A DNA stretch of 64,000 nucleotides, taken from the NCBI RefSeq assembly GCF_000332275.1, contig NZ_CM001776.1:2624789-2688788 (forward strand). Reading direction: 5' to 3'. The notes below the pieces were generated by a model, which had not been told where the DNA came from, made no database searches, and worked only from the letters and a program-made list of their open reading frames with translations. Below are positions 1-9,500 of the stretch, piece after piece; within the stretch, counting starts at the first letter, position 1; each line of letters begins with the position of its first letter. Position numbers and translations under genes: made by a program. This DNA is from Synechococcus sp. PCC 7336. GTDB taxonomy: Bacteria; Cyanobacteriota; Cyanobacteriia; Thermostichales; PCC-7336.

Positions 1-862
1 TGTAGTACAGGGCTTTGCTGAGATCGGGCTCTCGTTCGAGAGCGCTGTCGAACTGCTGTAGGGCGGTGTCCAACTCCCCAGCGGCCAGTTGAAAGACCCC
101 TAAATCCACCCGAGCTTTGAGATTGTGGGGGGCGATCGCCACTAGACGCTGTAGTTCTAGCTGAGCTGCCTGCGAGTCTCCGGCGGTGGCGTGGGCGAGG
201 GCTAAGTGGTAGCGAGCGGTTTCGTGCTCGGGTTCTAGACCCAATGCCTGTCGGAAGATGTCTCGGGCGATACTCAGATCTTGGCGCATGAGATAGACAA
301 TGCCCAGTTGCGCGATCGCGTCGGTATGGGTGGGATCGACTTCGAGCAGGGCTTGAAAGACGCCGATCGCCTCAGCATATTTCTGCTGCATCGCCAACAC
401 CACCCCCAAACCGTAAATGTTGTCGAGATTGTCGGGATTGATGTCGATCGCCTCTGCCCAGGCTCGTTCTGCTGCGGAGAGACTGCCGCTCAGTTGAGCG
501 ATTTTGGCGATGCCTGCCCAAGCCTGTTCGGTGCGCGGGTTCACCTCTACTGCCCGTTGCAAACTGTGCAAACCCGACTCGATTTGCCCCAGACTGACGA
601 GGGAATTGCCCAAGTTGAGGTGCGCAGTGGCGTCTTCGGGGTTGGCGGCTAGGGCTTTTTCGTAATAGGCGATCGCCTCTTCGTGCCGGTCTTCATACGC
701 GTAGGTATAGCCCAAGTTATTCAGGGTGCTGGAGTTTTGGCTATCGAGCTCTAAGGCGCGATCGTATTTGGCTCTGGCGGCGGCGATATTGCCTTGGAGG
801 AATAGCTCTACCCCCTGGTTGTTGAGGTCTTTAGCAGTCAACTCTTCAGTCATGGCAGTCAT
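1..862 (-). CDS. TPR-repeat protein, 3' end beyond window
   Basis: The reading frame starts at the ATG at 862 (a second in-frame ATG is at 853) and stays open to the left edge, giving about 287 codons without a stop. The translation consists of tandem tetratricopeptide repeats with the usual pattern (for example ALELDSQNSSTLNNLGYTYA, then AYYEKALAANPEDATAHLNL), about eight 34-residue units. No signal peptide or catalytic motif is visible. TPRs are protein-binding scaffolds. The gene lies 65 bp downstream of the second DUF4157 cargo gene on the same strand, so it is probably the last or a late gene of the injection-system operon and may serve assembly or cargo handling. That role is inferred from position only; the TPR call itself is firm. 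Confidence 0.85.
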   Translation of the reverse strand, partial: MTAMTEELTAKDLNNQGVELFLQGNIAAARAKYDRALELDSQNSSTLNNLGYTYAYEDRHEEAIAYYEKALAANPEDATAHLNLGNSLVSLGQIESGLHSLQRAVEVNPRTEQAWAGIAKIAQLSGSLSAAERAWAEAIDINPDNLDNIYGLGVVLAMQQKYAEAIGVFQALLEVDPTHTDAIAQLGIVYLMRQDLSIARDIFRQALGLEPEHETARYHLALAHATAGDSQAAQLELQRLVAIAPHNLKARVDLGVFQLAAGELDTALQQFDSALEREPDLSKALYY

Positions 863-927
863 GGGAGGTTCTAGTCCTGTAGAAAGTTTAGAGACAGAGT
901 GGGACAAGGGGCGATCGGCACGCCAAG

Positions 928-3900
928 TTAATCCCTTTGACTTCGAATATCTTTAATCAGACCCTTCACGAAACTTCTGGCGTTAATCTTGGGAGTCTTC
1001 CATTCAATATCTGAGAAGGAAATATTGAAGGGCTCTCCCTCCTGGTAATGCATGGGCCATGTCATCCCAAAAGTCATATCGGGGCCGTATTCATATCGGG
1101 CTAAATTCCATCGCCATGTCTTGTCCCACCAAGCAAACCAAGCTTCGATCTCGCCATCGATCGTAAAGACAAACTTCGGCTGAACTGCCACATCGAGGAG
1201 GGCATCGATCGCCAGTCCAGACTTCGGTGACCAATCGATATTGATGCCCAGACTGGGCACCTCATCCAACTCCAAACCGCCAGACAGGATCAAACTGCCA
1301 TCCACCCCACCAATGACGGCATTGAGACCGATACCCGCTTTGACAAACAGTGAGGCTCCCGCTTTCACCGGCATCGCCAGTGCTCCCCCTCCAGTGACGC
1401 GGGCTTCTTCGGGATGGGCAGGGTTGTATTCCAACCCTAACTCCAACCCTCTCAGCTCTGCACCAATGCTGGCAAAGACATCGAGACCTCCACCAATGCT
1501 GGCCTTTAACCCAATACTCTTAGGACCCACCGGAATGGCAAAGATGGGAATATCCACTGTGGGGATCGGCAGCACGTTAGTCTTCGGTATGTCGAAGTCG
1601 AATATCGGAATGGAGTTGGGCACGGCAAGCTTGCCAGATACCACCATTTCGCCATTGGGCAAGAATTTGACTCCGACAGTGCCTTTGAGCCAAGGAGTGA
1701 GCTGAGCGGTGAGAGAACCGCTGCCGAAAACCAGGAAGGTATCGGTGGGGTCGCCCGTGGGTTGACCGCCATCGTCGAGGGCTCGGTTACTCGCTCCCAC
1801 CTTAATCTCGCCGGAGAGAATGTTGCGGCTGTAGGAAGCCATACCTTCGATGGTGAGGGCACCGTTGTCGTATTCCACCGAGAGGGACGAGGTGATACCG
1901 GGGATATCGGCTTCGGCAGTCCCTTTAGCGGTTACTTGATAGCCTTTTTCGCCTGCGACTTTGGCAACTTTGGCTGTAACCGAACCACTCTTGATGCCAG
2001 GGATATCTTGTTTGAGACTGAACTCACCCGCAATTTCCCAACCGCGCTCCGAAGACTCGACAGATAGAGAGCCTTTTTCAACTCCGGGAATATCTAGCTC
2101 GGCCTCGCCACTAGCGCTAAAGGTATTTTCAGCATATGAAGCCGTAATTGTGGCTGACTTTACGCCCTTGACTTTGCCAGATGGAATGCCAATAACTCCC
2201 GACATCCCAAATTTCTTATCCTGATAAGTTACCGAAATATTGGCTGGATCGAATAGCTCTGTGTCAAAGTTAAATTCACCTTCTAAAGCAAAGCTATCTT
2301 TGCTTCCAGCCCCTCTAATGGCACCATCGCCAACTCCTTCGATTCCAAAGAAAAGCTCCCCAGCAATCTGTAAACCACTGTTCGTTCCCAAAGCAACCGT
2401 CAGGGTAGATCCGGTTACTGAGAAGGGAGATGGAATAGAAAGATCTCCTATCGAGAATGTTTTTTCAGCTCGAAGATCGTTGCCGGCGAGAATAATATCG
2501 ATAGAAGCATCGCCGATTAATGGTACTGTGGGAGATACTCGTCCTCTCAGAACTAAGCCTTGATTATCGAACCCAATTCCATCAGTCTGAATTGGACTTA
2601 ATGCTTTAAGAAGGATGTCGAGATTTTCCAATCCGCTCTTGTCGATGTAGCCAGCATATTCCAATCCAGGCAATTTCTTGACAGATAATCTAATCGGATT
2701 GCTGCCGATAAGTTTGGCTTTATCTCTTTGATGTTTAAACGGCAGACCCCAAATGTGGCCTAACTCATCTCCTTCTTGTTTGGGATTGAAACCAATTTCT
2801 GTTACATAGAAACCTTTGATTTGCTCGTGGTCTCGTTTCTTTTGAGGTTCTTTAACCGTCGTACTGGGGTCCTCCCATGAGAACCAAGCATTCGGACCTC
2901 CAAAAGCATTTAGATAGACAACGAAGCGGGTCGAGGACCCCATCACACGTTCGTTCTGTAGCGTATGTTTGGAGAAAATACTTGTTTTAGGTGGCTTGGG
3001 GTCAGTGATGTCATAGAGACTCAGTTGAGAACTACCGAGTAAGGCATCTATATGTTCACCAGCTTCAACTTGAGCTTTGCTCCATCGGGAAACTTTGCCT
3101 TTTGGATCTTCAAGGGAACCCATGGGAGCCCCTTCAAAGGTGATGTCGTAGTTTTTGAGAATTCCTTTTTTACCTTTCTTTCGATCTCTCTTGTGTAGCT
3201 GTGTACGACCTCCAGCTTTGATGAATTCATTCACTCGCTTATGGATGTCGGCAGAGATGGTTCCTCCAGAACTCGTGTTAGACTTGCCATCGAGCATTTC
3301 ATAGTTGTCGATTTCATTCGCCCATGCCCCCGCAGTTCTCGGCCAGCCCGAAACTTGTAGTTCGACGATGTGATCGACGTGATGAATTTGAAATTTCTTT
3401 TCCCTATTCCAAAATGGACGAAGTAACCCTTTAGCGAGATTTTTGGGGGTTCCCATTCGAAAAAAGTCGAGGTTGCTTTGACGGCCAATAGTCTTTTTAC
3501 GCTTGATTGGGGCCTTTTTAAAGCCAACACCGTAAAGTTTGTTGGGGTCGAAGTTAAAGGGGGCAGCTGTGAGTTTTTGCTCGATGCCATCTGGTTTTAC
3601 CGCACTTTCCCATTTTTGCACTTGTCCTGGAGTCTCACCTTTGATGACGCCTCTGGCATAACTCTGCGCGCGGAAGAGGGAATGGCTGTTATATAGACCC
3701 GCGCGATTGATGCCGCCGTCTGAAGAGAGTTTGAATGGAGGGACTCTTAACGGTCCTAGTTTGATTTTTGGAGGTTGTGAGTCTAGATCGACTGGGTCGC
3801 TAGTTTCTGGATCGGTATTATTTCCAGCCGGTGTATCGGTGCTTCTTTGTAGGAGCTTCGTCGCGATCCTTTCTCCTTGTTGGAGAACGTGGGTGAGTTC

Positions 3901-4740
3901 GTGGGCGAGGAGGCGTTTACCGTCAGGAGCATCGGGAGAATACTGTCCGGTGTTGAAAAAGATGTGTTTGCCGTGGGTGAAGGCTTTGGCTCCCAGACGT
4001 ATTGAGAGTTCGGCAGCGGTTCCATCTGTGTGGATGCGCACTGACTTGAAGCTTGTACCAAACTTCTTTTCCATCTCTGCTAGCACGCCATCTGCCAGCG
4101 GTTGACCGCCGGATTTGGCGGCGGCGATCGCCTCTTCGATTTGTTTATCGACGACCTGTTGGTTGGTGTTGGTGATGGCTTGGGTTTGAACGCGATCGAT
4201 CGCATCCGCCTGCTTCTGCAACGGCTGAGAGTCACTGGCAGTGACAACACGATCGGCGATCGCGTCTGCTTGCCGTTCAAAGCGATCGCCTGCTTGACCC
4301 ACCGTCAATTTGGGCTGAAAAAAGGTTTGTGTTAGGGGAGACCTAGGGGGATCGGGGGATGAAGGGGGCGGTGGAGTTCCGGCAGTATTCAGCTTGGCCT
4401 GTACGTTATCGGCCTCCTCGGTGGGAGACTCTTCTGCCTGCATCTCCGGTCCTGTCTCTTGGCGTTGCAACTGGACCGGAGGGGAGGCATCTCGATCGCT
4501 GTCGAATGCTGGCATTCGCTGTAGCTGAGTGGCAGAAGAATTATCTTGCTCGCTCTCAAACGCTGGCATTCTCTGAACGCTGCCGCCATCGCCGGAAGCT
4601 GCGCTGAAAAAGGGAGCGGTTGGCGCGATCGCGTCCCCCGAGAAAAACGAACTATCGCGATCGCCTCCAAAAAAGGATGGATCGTGGGTGGTTTGCCGCG
4701 ACTGACTTGCACTTTTGGGTTTAGTGTCGGGGTTTTTCAT
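928..4740 (-). CDS. DUF4157 (eCIS core domain) cargo protein with HNH-like motif and beta-rich repeats
   Basis: This 1270-residue protein is probable cargo of the contractile injection system. Its N-terminal 100 residues are disordered and carry three FF dipeptides (23-24, 32-33, 44-45) and two QRMPAF(E/D)S motifs (56-63, 74-81). A PKLTVGQAGDRFERQAD segment follows, then the DUF4157 domain with its zinc-protease-like HELTH motif at 280-284. Around 453-462 the sequence HHVDHIVELQ, with a downstream NxxS-rich stretch, resembles HNH/Endo VII-type nuclease motifs. The C-terminal half has repeated beta-strand units of about 40 residues built around IPG(I/V)xxGS and GLxxxGxL patterns and ends in a Trp-rich segment. 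DUF4157 is the marker domain of eCIS-associated cargo. The start overlaps the stop of the YbjN-domain gene by 4 bp (ATGA), so translation is probably coupled. The nuclease assignment is tentative. Confidence 0.8.
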   Translation of the reverse strand: MKNPDTKPKSASQSRQTTHDPSFFGGDRDSSFFSGDAIAPTAPFFSAASGDGGSVQRMPAFESEQDNSSATQLQRMPAFDSDRDASPPVQLQRQETGPEMQAEESPTEEADNVQAKLNTAGTPPPPSSPDPPRSPLTQTFFQPKLTVGQAGDRFERQADAIADRVVTASDSQPLQKQADAIDRVQTQAITNTNQQVVDKQIEEAIAAAKSGGQPLADGVLAEMEKKFGTSFKSVRIHTDGTAAELSIRLGAKAFTHGKHIFFNTGQYSPDAPDGKRLLAHELTHVLQQGERIATKLLQRSTDTPAGNNTDPETSDPVDLDSQPPKIKLGPLRVPPFKLSSDGGINRAGLYNSHSLFRAQSYARGVIKGETPGQVQKWESAVKPDGIEQKLTAAPFNFDPNKLYGVGFKKAPIKRKKTIGRQSNLDFFRMGTPKNLAKGLLRPFWNREKKFQIHHVDHIVELQVSGWPRTAGAWANEIDNYEMLDGKSNTSSGGTISADIHKRVNEFIKAGGRTQLHKRDRKKGKKGILKNYDITFEGAPMGSLEDPKGKVSRWSKAQVEAGEHIDALLGSSQLSLYDITDPKPPKTSIFSKHTLQNERVMGSSTRFVVYLNAFGGPNAWFSWEDPSTTVKEPQKKRDHEQIKGFYVTEIGFNPKQEGDELGHIWGLPFKHQRDKAKLIGSNPIRLSVKKLPGLEYAGYIDKSGLENLDILLKALSPIQTDGIGFDNQGLVLRGRVSPTVPLIGDASIDIILAGNDLRAEKTFSIGDLSIPSPFSVTGSTLTVALGTNSGLQIAGELFFGIEGVGDGAIRGAGSKDSFALEGEFNFDTELFDPANISVTYQDKKFGMSGVIGIPSGKVKGVKSATITASYAENTFSASGEAELDIPGVEKGSLSVESSERGWEIAGEFSLKQDIPGIKSGSVTAKVAKVAGEKGYQVTAKGTAEADIPGITSSLSVEYDNGALTIEGMASYSRNILSGEIKVGASNRALDDGGQPTGDPTDTFLVFGSGSLTAQLTPWLKGTVGVKFLPNGEMVVSGKLAVPNSIPIFDFDIPKTNVLPIPTVDIPIFAIPVGPKSIGLKASIGGGLDVFASIGAELRGLELGLEYNPAHPEEARVTGGGALAMPVKAGASLFVKAGIGLNAVIGGVDGSLILSGGLELDEVPSLGINIDWSPKSGLAIDALLDVAVQPKFVFTIDGEIEAWFAWWDKTWRWNLARYEYGPDMTFGMTWPMHYQEGEPFNISFSDIEWKTPKINARSFVKGLIKDIRSQRD

Positions 4741-5954
4741 CGCGACAACTCCAGTCCTGGATCTAGAGATCGTTCGTCCTGAGGCGGTTCTTCTGAAATC
4801 GATGCAGTTGGGGAGGGGGCATCGCCATAGATGGTTGACAGGATGCCGGGTAAATATCGATCCATCATCGCTACATTGGTATAGACCAAGGGCTTGAGAA
4901 GCGATGCAGAGAGGCGATCGCCTTCAACATCAATACTGGTTTTGTAGTGAATATCGCCCGAGTCAAAGTCCATCTCGAAGTTGCCGAGAATGTTGCCGTA
5001 GTTGGCGCGGGTGATGAATTCGGCCATAGCCAGCCGCTTGTCGGCTGGGGCGTTGACGGGGCAAAGGGAGTAGAAGATGAAGTCTTGTCGCTCTTCGCTG
5101 GCGATCGCGTAGCAGGTCCATTTGCCGTTTTCCCCTTCAAAGGCGAGTTGTAGGGCGGTTTCGCTGTCGGATTCGGCGTAGGGCCAGCCTTCGGTATCGA
5201 AGAAGTTTTTGACGGTTGCTAATAAGGGGGGATCGTCCTCTAGTTGGCGATCGAGTTCGGTGAGGGTGCGATCGAGGGCGGTTTCTAGAGTTTGACCGAT
5301 CTCTTTAATGAGTTGGTTGGCGGTTTCTTCTGCTGTTTCGACGAAGTTAGATTCGATCCATTCAGTCAGAAATTCCGTCGCTTCTTCGATGAGTTTTCCG
5401 CCTGACGTGGCGGCTTCGTAGAGGGTATGGGGGTTGATGTGATGCCAAAAGGTTTCGTAGCCGACTTCGCCGGAGTCTTGGGTTTGTTTGACGCTGAGGC
5501 ACAGCCAGTTTTCAGTTTGCAGGAGGGGGTCAGGTTCGGTTGCTGTGGTTGGAGAGGCTTCGTTAGTGGACTCTTGTAGTTTGGTGTGGGCTTCGCTGAG
5601 GCGTTGGAGGTAGGAGGCAACTCGCTCTGGGGTGTCGTAGTCTTGAAGGTGCGAACAGTATTCGGGTTTTAGGGTGACGGTGAGTTGGATGGGACGATCG
5701 CGATCGAATTTAGCGCCTTGGTGGGCACCGCGCAGGGCGGGCTCGCTGTTGAAAAGGGACTGAGACTCGATGATTTGGTAGAGGTCGTAGGGGAGATCGA
5801 GGATGAGGTGATAGTCCATTCCAGCAGCCCTATCATGCGGTAATAGCCTTACCTCAAGAATTCTAATCCAACATGAAAAACCAGGACCATGAAACTCTAA
5901 TCTTGGTGTAGGTGGATCGCCTTCTTTCGAAATATATGTAGAGGAACTTGACAT
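4737..5954 (-). CDS. YbjN-domain protein, candidate cargo chaperone
   Basis: The frame is open from a GTG at 5966, but the ATG at 5954 sits 11 bp after a GAGG box and is preferred (405 residues). The last 165 residues match the cyanobacterial YbjN family: VKNFFDTEGWPY, then CPVNAPADKRLAMAEFITRANYG, NFEMDFDSGDIHYKTSID and a MDRYLPGI ending. The N-terminal 230 residues are not recognised; they contain an amphipathic segment rich in Thr/Glu/Leu (VETAEETANQLIKEIGQTLE). YbjN folds are known to resemble type III secretion chaperones. The gene overlaps the second DUF4157 gene by 4 bp, which fits a chaperone-cargo pair, although no binding can be read from sequence. It could instead be a regulator, as the older family name suggests. 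Confidence 0.7.
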   Translation of the reverse strand: MSSSSTYISKEGDPPTPRLEFHGPGFSCWIRILEVRLLPHDRAAGMDYHLILDLPYDLYQIIESQSLFNSEPALRGAHQGAKFDRDRPIQLTVTLKPEYCSHLQDYDTPERVASYLQRLSEAHTKLQESTNEASPTTATEPDPLLQTENWLCLSVKQTQDSGEVGYETFWHHINPHTLYEAATSGGKLIEEATEFLTEWIESNFVETAEETANQLIKEIGQTLETALDRTLTELDRQLEDDPPLLATVKNFFDTEGWPYAESDSETALQLAFEGENGKWTCYAIASEERQDFIFYSLCPVNAPADKRLAMAEFITRANYGNILGNFEMDFDSGDIHYKTSIDVEGDRLSASLLKPLVYTNVAMMDRYLPGILSTIYGDAPSPTASISEEPPQDERSLDPGLELSR

Positions 5955-6041
5955 AGTCTCTATCACCTCAAAAGAGCCTGGACATGATGAACAAATAAGC
6001 CTTTAGATAATCTGCGCCTATAAATTAATGAATCTGAAATT

Positions 6042-6533
6042 TTATGCTTTTCTTAGAGAATACATATTGGTGGTTTTTTTGTGATAGTTTATTTCTCCTG
6101 ATTTTTTCAATTCATCTAGTGTCTTAAAGATCAGATTTGTAAGATTTTCGTTATTCTGTTCAAGGCGTAATCTGATGGTAGGTATTTCCACAAATTTACT
6201 CTTTGAGGAAAGTGCCCATTGAACCCAGTTGGTAAACCAATAAGGATCAAATCTATTTAGGTCTGGTGCATTCCACTCAATGCGCTCGTCTGTTTCTTTA
6301 TGAATCAGTCGGCATCCTCGACCATGAATCAGGTACGTCCATTCTTTGTTATCCCCCCAATCGCCCAATGATGTGGATTTAATATACTCTTTTGACGGTC
6401 GGGAAATTTTTCCCTCTGACATTGAAATCAGATCTGGTCGTACTGTCTTGAGAAGATCGAAAGCTATTCTCTGACGATCGACAAACCGTTTAAGCAAAAA
6501 ATAGATTTCCGACTGAATTAAATTTAGCGCCAT
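6042..6533 (-). CDS. Small cytosolic protein, probable immunity protein (DUF6896-like)
   Basis: This 163-residue protein has no signal peptide or membrane segment. The ATG at 6533 is preceded by GGAGG and overlaps the end of the large toxin-like gene by 10 bp, so the two are translationally coupled. The middle contains W-T-Y-LIHGRGCRLIHKETDERIEW followed by FDPYWFTNW, a pattern I associate with the DUF6896 family; that match is from memory. A small gene directly behind a polyprotein with a variable C-terminal domain is the standard layout of polymorphic toxin/immunity pairs. Codon use looks more AT-rich and less HIP1-dense than the structural genes, as expected for exchangeable toxin/immunity tips. 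The immunity role is inferred from position and size. Confidence 0.6.
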   Translation of the reverse strand: MALNLIQSEIYFLLKRFVDRQRIAFDLLKTVRPDLISMSEGKISRPSKEYIKSTSLGDWGDNKEWTYLIHGRGCRLIHKETDERIEWNAPDLNRFDPYWFTNWVQWALSSKSKFVEIPTIRLRLEQNNENLTNLIFKTLDELKKSGEINYHKKTTNMYSLRKA

Positions 6534-9500
6534 TCTATATCCCTCCAGCTAAAGATAGCTTCATAGTTTTCTGTGCTCGGGTCGTAAGGTGGGAAGGCTT
6601 CCCTATGTTCTCCTGAGATATTAACTGCTACATTACTTAATCTAGAAGCGACGAAGCGATGGTGTCCTTCATCAATGACAACATGGGTAACTCCAGGGAA
6701 AACATCTATGGGAGGGAAGGGAGAACCGGCACAAGCTTTAGAGGCAAATTTAACAACATCTGCTCGTATTGCATGGTCCTGATTGGGTTTTACTTGTTTG
6801 CCGTTGATACTATATCTTAGTTTCGAGCTGGCAATCACTTGGTTAACACTCTTGCTGCCAATCTTCGCCTCCATACTGGCTTCGCTACAATCACCCAGGT
6901 CTTCATCAGGGGTCTGACCATTAGGATTGACTTTTCCTTCGATGTGGTATTTACCCGTTTTGATTTTGATCAATTTTAATGACTTGAGCCTATGAGTAGA
7001 TTTAATCTTAGGCAACTTTTTATTAACTTGTTCTGGCGTCGCTCCTTTTGCTTTTAAGAGTTTCTGAGATTTTTCTAGAGCTTTATCTAAGTCCTTTTGC
7101 TTTTGATTGGGTGTCCGCTTGTCAGGTTTATTGTCCTTCCCTTTGAAAAGTCCTTTTGCTTTCTTAGCAATAAAGTCGATCGCCTTATCCAATATCTGGC
7201 GAACCTTGTCTCGAATCTTATCAATAATACGTTTCACCGCCTTGCCAACACCACCCAGTTGCAACAGGCGGGCGAGGAACGACAGAATGATGGGCACTGT
7301 TTTTGCCAGTGCCTGTTCGATAAATGCCGATGCCTGACCGACAGCACCATTGGCAATGTTGGCGATCGAATTGATAATCGATTTGACAAACTGAATAATT
7401 CGGTCGATGTTCTCCACAAAGAACATCACCACGTCATAGATCGTCATGACGGCTTTAACGATCGCCCCTGCCGGATTCAGCATCAGCGCGATATTGAGAA
7501 TGGCCTTCTTCACCACCTCCGCAATCACCCAATCGCGAATCCCCTCCATCACGTTCTGTTTAATCTCAGCAGCCTTCTCCTTCAGCATGTTCCACAGAGC
7601 AATGGGGCCATCCTGCTTCACTGCCTGGAGGATCTCGACTCCCTTCTCGGCAGCCGCCACTACGGGTTCGCCGACCTTCGCGGCCAGCCGTTCGCGCACC
7701 GTATCGTAGTTGAGTCCCAAAACCTGCAACACCAGCGAGAATATGCCCCTGAGGTCGAACGTCTCGGGTAACTGGATATTCAAGTCCCCCATCGCACCCG
7801 TCAGCCAAGACACCAAACCGTTGAGCAGGTGCTTCTTGATATTGCTGACAAACAGGTCCATGCCGCCGCCGACAGCTTTGAGCAAATTGCCCAAGAAGCC
7901 AATCGGGTCGGTGACAATCTTCTTGATGACGGCTTTGCCCTTGTTGATGACTTCCATCAAGGGACCGGGATCGAGACCCGCTTTTTCCAAAGCCCATTTG
8001 AAGAACTTGATGGCGGCATCGAGCAGCAGATTGCCCAGCTTGTTGACCAGGCCCGCCATGTCCTCTTTCATGGCCTCGATTTTCTTATCGATCGCCGCGA
8101 TCGCCTTTTCCTTCTGGTCGCACAGCTTCTGCTGTAGCTTTTCTTTTTCCTCATCGATATGTTTGTCGAGATCGGCCAGTTTCTTCTCCGTCTCCTTCTG
8201 GGCATCTTCACCCGCCTTGCGCAGTTCCGGCCCCAGCCCAGCAACAAATTCCTCAATTTCAATGCGGGCATCTTCGAGGATCTGTTTGCACTCGTCGATC
8301 GTCTTCTGATTCTGCTGGTCGATCTCGACGATTAGCCCGTCGATGTTCTTGATAAAGGCTTCGCGATGGCGATCGAAGATGCGCTGCACTTCGGGGAAGT
8401 TGCCCACATCCTCCCACTGGTCCTTAACCCAGGCCCAAGCACCCGACAGGCCAGAATAGCGATCGCTCTTCCAATCATCAATATCCCGGTTAGCATCCCG
8501 CTCGAACTTGGCAGAAAACTTCGCCTGTCCCAAAGCAAACGAGACCAAGGCTTTGGTTTCGAGGAACTTGAGCTTGCCATCGACCTTTTTCTTGGCACCC
8601 TCGTAAATGCCGTTAATTTTCTTAGTGACCGCCTCCCGTTTCAGCTCCATCGCGGTCTTGGTGGTCTTCTGCTTATTGGCAGAGGCATCCAATTCCTGCT
8701 GGCGCTTATCCTTCATGCTCTTCTTGGCGCTGTTCTCCTCTTTCTGAAGGTCGGATTTAACTTTCGATTGCTGCTCTTTGGCAAAAGACTTGATTTGGGT
8801 GGGCTGGGTGGCAACCTTTTCGTCTAGGTCAGAGCGTTCGCGGTTGGCCTCCCCTAGCTCGCCATCCTGCACTTGCTCGATTTCCGCTTGCAGGTCGGAG
8901 CCAACGCCTTCTTCCGCGTAGATATTGTCCGCTTGTTGGGTGAACTCGCTGACATCCACATGCTCTTCTTTTAGATCGGGCACTGCCCCTTCGCCCAAGT
9001 TCAGCGCAGGCGTTTCAGGAGCTTGTTCGATCTCCGGTAGCGGTGTCGCCGCTTCAGGCGGGGGGGCCGGAGGAGCATTCTCAATTTCTTTGTAGGTGCC
9101 TTGGATTGCGCCCACGTCTGTCTGGCTTTGGGCCAAGACTTGATTGCCCATGACGGAAGCTTTTTCTTCCGGCTTGAAGTTATTCAGGGCGTCCAGATCG
9201 GTCGGAACGTTGGCATCGATCGCTTGGTTCAGTTCCGAACGAGATGCTTCCTTGTCGGGGGTGGGGGCTGAAGTCTCGTCGATCGTCTCGACTTGGCTGG
9301 CGTTGGCGCGGGATTGGCCTTCTTTGGCAGGGGGTTCGACGGCAGCTTCGAATTGTTGGCGCTTGTCGGCAGCGCTGTCGTGGGCGGCTTCGTTGTCGGC
9401 TAATTGTTGAGCTTTGGCAGCACCGTCGTTGCAGATACCGGCACTGGCGTCATCTAGGTCTTTGCCGACTTCGCCCTTCGCTTTAGCTTTGCTGGGTTTG

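Noticed and set aside
7097-8309. Long plus-strand frames (7097-7771 and 7710-8309) opposite the first cargo gene
   Set aside because: Their products are unstructured Ser/Leu/His-rich translations antisense to a clear coiled-coil protein; they are shadows of codon bias in the cargo gene.
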